From NCBI RefSeq assembly GCF_042651965.1, contig NZ_JBHSDY010000002.1, positions 248,001 through 312,000 on the forward strand: 64,000 bases of DNA, written 5' to 3'. A program made the position numbers and the translations under genes. The notes under the pieces are model-generated. The model saw nothing but the letters and a program-made list of their open reading frames with translations, had not been told where the DNA came from and ran no database searches. The stretch is from Castellaniella hirudinis. Its GTDB lineage: Bacteria > Pseudomonadota > Gammaproteobacteria > Burkholderiales > Burkholderiaceae_B. Below, piece after piece: positions 16,553 through 24,096 of the stretch; positions within the stretch are counted from its first letter, which is position 1; each line of letters opens with the position of its first letter.

Positions 16553-17259
16553 TGCTCTACTTCGTCTATCTACGTCGACCCTCTGGCGATAGCGATCTGC
16601 GCCGAGATCCGTTCTGGGAGTTTGGCAGCTTCGGGCAGACCGGCTGTCATCGAACTAACCTGATGCACCCCACCAGCAGTCCGCTGACGATTGGCGATAG
16701 GCTCGTCTTTTTGCAGGGGGGCAGTAGCGAAATACGTGTTGTAGGGCTGACGCCACCGATTGCGGTCAAGCGCGGCCAGAAACCGCTCAACGTGACGTGG
16801 GACCGGGCCTATAGGCCGTTACCTTATGCGATGGCGCCGGTGCTCATGGACAACAGTGGGTATACGGACTTTCCAGCTGTCGCGCGCATTCTCGAAAATA
16901 CCAATCGAACCACCAATTGTGCGAAAGTGGCGAGTCGCCTTCGTAGCCGCAGCTCCCCAGTCAATTGGGACCTGCAGGAGCAACTGCTGAAGTGGTTCTC
17001 TCAAGACTCGCTACCAACGATCTCTCACTACCTGGAGGCGATAGATATGGTCGAGTCGAAATGGGTACAGAACGGTCTTGCTGCCGGATGGGCCTCCCCA
17101 CAGGAAAGGGCACTTCGATTTGCTGAAGCAAGTGGTGTCTATTCAGACTTCATCGAGAGCGACGAACAAGCACTTCCTACCGCAAGAATCGGCGCTACCC
17201 GAAATAGTTGCGAGTTGGCAGATCCACAACGCAAAAAATTGCGAACTCGGTGCAGGTGA
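16552..17259 (+). CDS. Unknown protein translationally coupled to Nmad3-type gene
   Basis: 235-residue protein starting inside the stop codon of the upstream gene (TGATG at 16550-16554). The N-terminal 75 residues are the most structured part: MLYFVYLRRPSGDSDLRRDP, then FWEFGSFGQTGCH, GDRLVFLQGG and VVGLTPPI. The compact beta-rich pattern with RLVFLQGG resembles small PUA/EVE-like readers or other Nmad folds, but I cannot claim a family. The C-terminal 130 residues are mostly helical and Arg-rich, ending KKLRTRCR. The tight coupling suggests a stoichiometric partner of the Nmad3 protein. No catalytic motif is obvious. Confidence 0.65.
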   Translation: MLYFVYLRRPSGDSDLRRDPFWEFGSFGQTGCHRTNLMHPTSSPLTIGDRLVFLQGGSSEIRVVGLTPPIAVKRGQKPLNVTWDRAYRPLPYAMAPVLMDNSGYTDFPAVARILENTNRTTNCAKVASRLRSRSSPVNWDLQEQLLKWFSQDSLPTISHYLEAIDMVESKWVQNGLAAGWASPQERALRFAEASGVYSDFIESDEQALPTARIGATRNSCELADPQRKKLRTRCR

Positions 17260-17372
17260 GCAGTTCCGGCGCAGTATCCGAGCCTGGCTACGGCTGATGC
17301 AATCATGCTTTTGACAATGACGATCGATGGGGCTGGAACGCATCGCCAGCCGCCCACAATAGACAGACACTT

Positions 17373-19307
17373 ATGAATCCGTTCGACGAACTGCCGCGCC
17401 GTGATCAGAACCATGAAATAGAGGACCAAGCTCTCGCTGCCTTCCAAAAGCGGCTGGCCGACAGCGGTTGTTTTATCCTTCAGGCGTCTGACCGCAAGGA
17501 CTACGGCACAGACTGCCAGATTGAGGTCGTCGCGAGCGGTCTGGCGACAAACGTCCGGGTGCATGTTCAGGTGAAAGGTACAGCCCGGAACCTAAATGCT
17601 GACGGGTCGCTCAGCGTTTCCGTCGAGCGCGCGAACCTGAACTACCTGCTGATGCAGCCCTACAGTTTCTACGCCTGCTACCACGTTCCGACGGGTACGT
17701 TGCGCATCTGCCTAGCCGACGCTGTCCTGCAGCAATACGAGCACAACGGGCGTTCATGGACGGACCAAAGCTCGGTCACCGTCACCTTCACGCGCGAGAT
17801 GACGATCGATCGATTGTGTAAGGTGGCCGCGCTCGCGCGGTCCGGCGCCAAGTCTTCGAGGGACCGTCGAGTCGCTCAAACCTCCGCCGGTCCTAAAGAC
17901 TTACAAAACGCCATCCTGGACGCCGCACCGGAGGTCCACGTCCCGGAGGATCAGCTCCAAGCGGCGACGCTACTGCAGCAGCTTTATGACCAGAATGCAG
18001 ACGACGTGATCAGCGCAAACTTCGAGCGGTTCGCCGCAGCGCTCGGCGCTGATCACGACTTCATGAGCATCCCCTATATGTCGGAGATCAATCTCGGCAT
18101 GGCGCGCCGAGATTGGCATCCTGAGCGGATCGTCGAAGGCATCGCGTTTTTCCAGCGGCAACTCGCAAGTGGCCGCTTTCTGGCTGCCAGCCTGCATTAC
18201 ACCATTGGAAATGCGTATTCGGCGGTTCCTGACGATGAGCAGGCCAAGTTGGCCTATCAAACCGCCCTTGCAGATCCGGGACTTATAGACGACTCCGAGT
18301 TGGCGGCCCTGATCCACAAGAATCTAGGCTCAAGCTTCGAGCGACTCGGCGATCAAGATTCGGCCATTGAGCACTATTGTGAAGCGCTGCGGCTAGATTC
18401 GAATCTGGCCGAGGCCCACTATGCCATGGGCAACCATCTCGTTCGGATCGGCCATTACAAGGACGCTTTGAATCACTTCGATCAAGTCGTATTCGTAGAT
18501 CGCAATCAGGGGCGGATGACGGCGGTTTCCGGATGGCGCGTCAACGTCTTGTTCAACCTCGACCAGGGAGCAGCAGCATTCCGCGAGATCAATGCCCTAA
18601 TCGGTCAGGCCGACCACTACGAATGGATTTGGCCGTGGTGCCTGCGACTGGTAGCGAGTTTCGGCCGCACCACGATCAACAACGCAGTGCAAGCTCGTGC
18701 CTTCTGGCAGCGCTACGTCCAAATCCATCCTGACAGCTCGCAAGGGCGATGGGAGCTGTTAATGAGTAACTTATACTTGCGAGGGCAGGGTTATGACCTC
18801 AAGAAAACCTACGCCGAATTCAGGAATGAATTCGACCGTCATATCGCTCACGTCAGCGCGGATGACGCCGCATTGCCGTGGGATCGCCTGGGCCATTGGG
18901 CGCAGGAGAATGGGGACTGGGCGGAGGCTGAACGCTGTTTCCGCAAGGCCTACGATCTCGAAGGCGGCCACTATGGCTATTGCCTTGGAACAGCGCTGAA
19001 CTTTTTAAACCGCTTTGACGAAAGTCTACCGGTTCTCTTGGAACAGGCCAAAACGCTCCAGCCGGACGCAATGAGTTGGTTTCAGGTCGGAGTGGCATAC
19101 GCGCATCTTGGGCAGGCGGAACAGGCGATCGACGCCTTACATCGGGCGGTCACCCTAGATCCCGAATATGCTGTGGCAATGTTCGAGCTCGGCGGTGTGC
19201 ATTGGAACAGTGGCGACCATGCAAAGGCGAAGCAGATTTGGTCAGTGGCCTGTGAACGCTTTCCTGACCACGAGCTCGTCTCTCAAGTGAAGACACTTTT
19301 GCAGTGA
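17373..19307 (+). CDS. DUF4365 nuclease-like domain plus TPR repeats
   Basis: 644-residue protein. Residues 10-150 match the DUF4365 pattern: DYGTDCQIEVV, then VRVHVQVKGT and NLNYLL. D47/E51 with Q66-x-K68 form a PD-(D/E)XK-like nuclease core. From about residue 260 to the end there are repeated 34-residue TPR units, for example NLGSSFERLGDQDSAIEHYC, AHYAMGNHLVRIGHYKDAL and FQVGVAYAHLGQAEQAIDAL. DUF4365 proteins recur in phage-defence neighbourhoods; fusion to a TPR sensor-like array suggests an activated nuclease. It lies 113 nt after the preceding gene on the same strand and ends convergent to the STAND gene. The function as a defence effector is inferred. Confidence 0.7.
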   Translation: MNPFDELPRRDQNHEIEDQALAAFQKRLADSGCFILQASDRKDYGTDCQIEVVASGLATNVRVHVQVKGTARNLNADGSLSVSVERANLNYLLMQPYSFYACYHVPTGTLRICLADAVLQQYEHNGRSWTDQSSVTVTFTREMTIDRLCKVAALARSGAKSSRDRRVAQTSAGPKDLQNAILDAAPEVHVPEDQLQAATLLQQLYDQNADDVISANFERFAAALGADHDFMSIPYMSEINLGMARRDWHPERIVEGIAFFQRQLASGRFLAASLHYTIGNAYSAVPDDEQAKLAYQTALADPGLIDDSELAALIHKNLGSSFERLGDQDSAIEHYCEALRLDSNLAEAHYAMGNHLVRIGHYKDALNHFDQVVFVDRNQGRMTAVSGWRVNVLFNLDQGAAAFREINALIGQADHYEWIWPWCLRLVASFGRTTINNAVQARAFWQRYVQIHPDSSQGRWELLMSNLYLRGQGYDLKKTYAEFRNEFDRHIAHVSADDAALPWDRLGHWAQENGDWAEAERCFRKAYDLEGGHYGYCLGTALNFLNRFDESLPVLLEQAKTLQPDAMSWFQVGVAYAHLGQAEQAIDALHRAVTLDPEYAVAMFELGGVHWNSGDHAKAKQIWSVACERFPDHELVSQVKTLLQ

Positions 19308-19758
19308 GCAGACTCTATCGCTCGCGAGCAGGTGGCGAAAAGCGACGTTCTTGGAAACGGAATTCGCAGCAGGATGTGGCGTTATGTCACGGAACACCAT
19401 GCCCCGGCGTGCGGACCAGTGTCAAAGTATCTGCATAGCGGTCGCTACATCGGATTGGCTCGGGAACGCTTTTCCCGGCAAGCGCGGGAACAATACTAGC
19501 CTCAGCGCACAGGCCCATCCAGTGCTGACGCCGACACACCATCATTTGTCAGATTCACAGGCTCGCCACCAACGGCCGTTTGGCTCCAGAAAGCGGTCAT
19601 CTCTACAACCGTGGTGAGGGGCGGCTATGGGTCGAAACCGGCTATTCGCCCAGCGCGAAGCTGTGAGGAAGAAATGCAAAGGGCGGCGGGCCTGGCCTAA
19701 GCCTGCGCGAAAGCCGCGATCGGCGTCAGAGCCTCGCTGGGGACGCACGGATCAGCAG
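19308..19758. other. Intergenic spacer between convergent accessory genes
   Basis: About 450 bases with no gene I can support. The stretch 19588-19660 (AAGCGGTCAT, then GGGTCGAAACCGGCTATTCG) would encode SRFRPIA-like peptides if read on the minus strand. I recall this phrase as recurrent in alphaproteobacterial intergenic DNA. Short ORFs here on both strands have no start signals. A CGGGAACGC/GCGGGAAC repeat near 19470-19490 is the only other feature noted. Confidence 0.4.
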
Positions 19759-22700
19759 CTATTCGAAACTCTGCTCGCCTTCCAGATCGCGCTTGCTCTC
19801 ATGTTCGATCCAGCGTTCGAGTTCAGGCAGCATGTCAGTAACCCATTGCCGAACTTCACCTCCAAAATTGTCACCCAGCGTTGTGATAGCCGCGCGACGC
19901 TGAACCAGGATATCGGCGAGCGAGCCGCTCCAGCCGCGCGGATGTAGCCGTGACCAAATATCACCGAGGAACGCCCGCTTGTCTGGCGCGTGGCCCAATA
20001 TTTCCAGGAAGAGCGTGGAGACACCATTCTCCTCTTCGCCCTGCTGCCGCTTGAACATGGGGATGCATTCGCCGAGCAGCGGATAGCGCCGATCCGGATC
20101 GATATTCGCCCACTGAACAAGGGTCTCGGAGCCGACATCTTCCACAGGCGTGCCAAACTCGTGGTCCCTCTCAAGCAGCCTCCGATTTCTCGGCCCGAGT
20201 TCGGGGAGCAGGAATTCGTCGAGTGCTATCAGGGGATTGGTCTCGAAGATCGCCTTCAGGACATAACCAAGATCGTAGGATGAGAGATAGGCAGTCTCCA
20301 GTCGGGCCCGTACGCGAGCGCAGATTTCCCGTAATGTCGCCTCTCCATCAGGTCCGGCGCAGCAGACCTGAATAACGGTATGCAACCCAAAATAGCGTAA
20401 CGACGGCTGCTTTCCGAAGTCAGCGCGCAGTAGCAGCTCACGGCCAACAGCGATCAAGGATGGCGCGCGTTGATGGCCTTCTTCTCGATCGCGGTAGAAG
20501 TGCATTTGCAATATGTCGAGCGCGATCTCGACGCCGTCGGCTAGATTGCCGATGTCGGTGAGCAGCGGGCCAAGTGCGTCGGGTGGAGACTCTACGACAC
20601 TGCCATTGGCGATGCTTTGAAAATTCTGCGCCGAAAGGACGCCACGTTTGATCGCACGCCGAAGCCGCGCTATGCCTTGGGTATCGATAGCAACACGTGC
20701 CTGAAGATACGGCAGACTCGCGGCGAGATCGGGATTCTGGATCACATTCTCTAGCGTAGTGTTGGCAAAGGCCGAATCCTTGGCGTGCGCGCCATGGATA
20801 AACCCGCCCAGCACCGTCGCATTCCGGCTGTCCGCCTCGGCGGCGGAGAAGAGGTCCAGCAGTTCCCGCCACATCGCATCAAGATCGGCGGCACCATCCG
20901 ACAGGCCAATGCCGCATTCATAGGTGCGCTGCGGATTTTGTTCGACTAGCAATTCGGCGATGAAGACAGAGCGCGTCTCCGGGTCGTGCGCGAGTGCGGT
21001 ACCGATCTCTTTCGCTAGCTGAGAGGCGCGCTCATAGGGTTTCATGACGTCGCCTTCATCCGTATCGCCATCAGCGACATCCCAACCGAAACTGCTGCGC
21101 CCAAGTACGACCGCACGGGCCTGATGGAGAAGATCGGTGGGTTTCAGGCGTTCGATGAGCGCCACGAGACGGGTGCGCACCTCATCCGGCATCGCGTCGC
21201 CCTCGAAGCGCAGCGCTGTGCGAAAGCCGATCCACCCCTCAATCCAAGGTCGCTCGGAAGAAAAGTGGGTCGCTGCCCGTTCGAGCGCATCGTGACAGGC
21301 GCTGAAGCGCCACAGCCCTCTTACGCTGTGGGCAAGGTGGTCCCTTGCGTTATCGATCATTGGCGAGAGCTCGACCGCCAGGTTGACCGCGCTGTTGTAC
21401 CAGGCCCAGATGTCACCATAGGTCGGCGGGTGCCAGCCATAGTCCCGTGACCGGGCGCCGAAGTCGAAGTCGCTGGATGAACTGAAATGGTGCGCCTTCA
21501 GCAGCGCATCGAGGGCGACGCCGGCGCAGCGCGCCAAAGCCGGATCACCCGATTGCGCGAACCGGCGGACGAGCGCTCGCCGCTGATCTGGCAAAGCTTT
21601 GGTGCCGGACAGGTGCAGGTGAAACAGCTCGGCGAACATGTCCAATGCCGAGTTGTTGTGGTGGTCGGGCGATTCAGCGGAAAGGAACAGCGCAAGCAAG
21701 GTTGCCGCGCGGTCAAACAGCGGCGGATCGTAAGCGAGGAGCTTTATCAACCGTATCCATTGCCACCGGTTGCTCGACTGCGGATCAAGTATCTCGCCGC
21801 CATTTGGGCTGGCAATATCTCGCTCGATCCTCGCGAGCACGGCATCGGGCGCGACTGGGGCAATGTTGGCGATGATCTGAACGCCGTCTTCTCCCAATGC
21901 CGCAAGATCGCCGAGTGGCCCGTCGGCACGGAGCCAGCGCTCGACCGCGGCCCGCGCCTCGGCGCTGTCGTGCAGATAGCCAAGGCGGCGCGAAAGGGAC
22001 TTTTGCATCCGCGCTGTAAGCGACGCACAGAAGCGATCGAAATTGGCTGGCGGTATGCGTTCAAGGGCGAACCCGGCGAGTGGATTGGCGATCGCATGCG
22101 GCAGGATGGCGCGCCACCGTCCCCGCAACTGCGCGATCCCTCGCTGTCGAAGCGCGTTCAGCGCCGCATATATCGCCGCCACAGGAACACCGCGAATGGA
22201 GGCGACCCGCGCAAGTTCACCGCCCTCCGAAGTGTCCTCGCCATCGATCGAATAGAGCAGGGCAAGATCTTCGGCAGTGGAAAGCAGATCCCGGTCAGGC
22301 TCGTTGCGCTGATGAAAAATCCGCTCGAAGAGGTCGCGACTCTTGAGTTTTCCCAGAGTTTCGCCTTTTCCGAGCGTTTCGGCGAGCGCGCGCGCCACGC
22401 GGAAGTTGCCGTCGCTAAACTCCGATATGGTTCGCCGGTCGACCTGCGTCACATTGGGGAAGGTCTTTTCTAGCCACAGCTCTACCATCTCGGGTGATGC
22501 TGATTGCAGGCGAAACACCTCGGTATGCTCGGGCTCGTCGTCGCGAACATCATATTCGACAGTTAAGAGACTGACTTGGCTCCCAGCTTCAGAACAGATG
22601 CGGGCTAGTTCACTGTGCGTCGCAGGGTTACAGTTGTCGACGATCAGAATCGCGCGTTGCCGTGCGATTACCAACTGGCGCGCCATGTCTCGTGCGGTCG

Positions 22701-23535
22701 GGTAAGTCTCCGCCGAATAGTCGGTATAGACGGCAAGCCCAGGATCGAGCGGCGCCTCGCCCACACCATCCTCGAACAGTGCCTGCACGAGACGTGTCTT
22801 TCCAAGGCCGGACAAGCCGATCAGCCGGATACATTGGCGAGCTTTGGTCAGAGAGACGCGAAGTCGGGCGATACCTTCGCCGATGGTGAGTTGCTCGCGG
22901 TCGCTCGTTCTCTCATCGGTTAGGCAGGCCTTGTCGTTGAAGAGGTAGGGCGTCTCTTCGCTCACACCGACGCCGCACCAATCGCCGATGTTGCTCCAGC
23001 CCGACATACCGATGCCGAGTCGCGTGCGGACCCAAGCGGCGATTCCGGGATAGTGATTGACCCAGGTCGCCAGCCGCTCACGATCGTAGAAGTCGCTATG
23101 CAACTGTCCGGCCTCAGGTAGATCGTCGAGCTGCGCCCGGATCGCATCGCGACGATCGTTCAGCGGCTTGTCTGCGACCGATCCTTGCGCGCTGACGATG
23201 ATGTAAGCGCCGGAGCGAGCGGCGAGTTCAGCGATGACCGGCCGTAATACGCCGCGAGGACGCATCTCATCGCGGATTGCGCCCGCCGGCATGTCGGGCT
23301 TTTTTACCTGAAACCCTGTGTGCTGGCGCGGCACGAAATCAGGCCTCGGCAGTACGGACGGGCACTCAACCCGGACATCAAGCCCGCCATCGGCCGCATC
23401 CTGATTGCCGCCAGAGGTTACCGACGAACTGGGGCAATCCTGAGCCCGCAATTCTGCCAAGGCGAGACGTGCGACGAGTGTTCGCAGATCGGCATCATTG
23501 AGGTCGGCAACTTGTGCGCCAGTAATTTCGAACAT
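19759..23535 (-). CDS. Nuclease-STAND NTPase, candidate antiphage sensor-effector
   Basis: 1258-residue multidomain protein. The N-terminus (about residues 40-130) has GGNQDAADGGLDVRVE followed by FQVKKPDM, a PD-(D/E)XK/Mrr-like nuclease signature (D53, E57, Q76-x-K78). A P-loop ATPase follows, with Walker A GLSGLGKTRLV (K246) and Walker B AILIVDN (D300). After about residue 450 there are some 800 residues of helical, TPR-like sequence without catalytic motifs. Nuclease, NTPase and long helical C-terminus is the layout of Avs-type antiviral STAND proteins, which sense phage proteins and then cleave DNA. The start at 23535 has a GAAGGA ribosome site. Exact Avs subtype cannot be assigned by eye. 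Confidence 0.72.
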   Translation of the reverse strand: MFEITGAQVADLNDADLRTLVARLALAELRAQDCPSSSVTSGGNQDAADGGLDVRVECPSVLPRPDFVPRQHTGFQVKKPDMPAGAIRDEMRPRGVLRPVIAELAARSGAYIIVSAQGSVADKPLNDRRDAIRAQLDDLPEAGQLHSDFYDRERLATWVNHYPGIAAWVRTRLGIGMSGWSNIGDWCGVGVSEETPYLFNDKACLTDERTSDREQLTIGEGIARLRVSLTKARQCIRLIGLSGLGKTRLVQALFEDGVGEAPLDPGLAVYTDYSAETYPTARDMARQLVIARQRAILIVDNCNPATHSELARICSEAGSQVSLLTVEYDVRDDEPEHTEVFRLQSASPEMVELWLEKTFPNVTQVDRRTISEFSDGNFRVARALAETLGKGETLGKLKSRDLFERIFHQRNEPDRDLLSTAEDLALLYSIDGEDTSEGGELARVASIRGVPVAAIYAALNALRQRGIAQLRGRWRAILPHAIANPLAGFALERIPPANFDRFCASLTARMQKSLSRRLGYLHDSAEARAAVERWLRADGPLGDLAALGEDGVQIIANIAPVAPDAVLARIERDIASPNGGEILDPQSSNRWQWIRLIKLLAYDPPLFDRAATLLALFLSAESPDHHNNSALDMFAELFHLHLSGTKALPDQRRALVRRFAQSGDPALARCAGVALDALLKAHHFSSSSDFDFGARSRDYGWHPPTYGDIWAWYNSAVNLAVELSPMIDNARDHLAHSVRGLWRFSACHDALERAATHFSSERPWIEGWIGFRTALRFEGDAMPDEVRTRLVALIERLKPTDLLHQARAVVLGRSSFGWDVADGDTDEGDVMKPYERASQLAKEIGTALAHDPETRSVFIAELLVEQNPQRTYECGIGLSDGAADLDAMWRELLDLFSAAEADSRNATVLGGFIHGAHAKDSAFANTTLENVIQNPDLAASLPYLQARVAIDTQGIARLRRAIKRGVLSAQNFQSIANGSVVESPPDALGPLLTDIGNLADGVEIALDILQMHFYRDREEGHQRAPSLIAVGRELLLRADFGKQPSLRYFGLHTVIQVCCAGPDGEATLREICARVRARLETAYLSSYDLGYVLKAIFETNPLIALDEFLLPELGPRNRRLLERDHEFGTPVEDVGSETLVQWANIDPDRRYPLLGECIPMFKRQQGEEENGVSTLFLEILGHAPDKRAFLGDIWSRLHPRGWSGSLADILVQRRAAITTLGDNFGGEVRQWVTDMLPELERWIEHESKRDLEGEQSFE

Positions 23536-24096
23536 CGTCCTTCAATCCCCGTTCATCAAGTATAGGAGAGCATGTGGGAGAACAAAGAGCGGTCAAGCGA
23601 TAGTTGGCCCGCCACGGCCGAAACCGAACTGCCAGTTGATCTGTCGCCACGCATGATACCTGCGACTGGCTTGCTGAGCTGACGTAGGTCGCCTTGGTGG
23701 TCGCCGAATGTCAGCTCCTGGCCGATTCGAGTCATCCCCCACACTCAGACTCAGCAAACCCCGCCGGTCGTACCGCCAACCGCAGCTCTCTCGCCTTCAA
23801 AATCGCAGTCAAGCTGCTCAGCACAGGATTCCCCTTGGCGAACAACGTCCGACAAAGCTGCGTTAGATTCAAATGTGCCTGCTCTGCCACCGCCAAACGC
23901 CTGAGCAAGCTGACGCAACACGGTCAGCAATTCCGCCTGATCGCCATCCTCCAGGATACAGATGGTCACATCCAAGGTCAGCGCCGGATCGTCACGGCAC
24001 AACTCAGCATCGCTTCGGTCCCTCGGCCACCCACCCGCCCACCCCACACCCCGCCTGATAGAATCAACCCTTTGCCCTTTTCCCTCTTCCCACCCC
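23536..24096. other. Spacer between STAND gene and metG, with uncertain ORF remnants
   Basis: About 560 bases. The left part (23588-23650) contains AGCGGTCA and GCCGAAACCG, resembling phrases in the spacer on the other side of the STAND gene. Between about 23750 and 24010 both strands stay open. The minus strand reads TICILEDGDQAELLTVLRQL and the plus strand reads LAFKIAVKLLSTGFPLANNV. Neither has a convincing start, so I call no gene. The last 60 bases before metG are pyrimidine-rich, with no clear Shine-Dalgarno sequence. Confidence 0.4.

Noticed and set aside
17078..17314. Plus-strand 78-codon ORF overlapping the end of the coupled unknown gene
   Set aside because: Out of frame with the longer ORF, no ribosome site. 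A frameshift that would join them was considered, but nothing in the sequence supports it.
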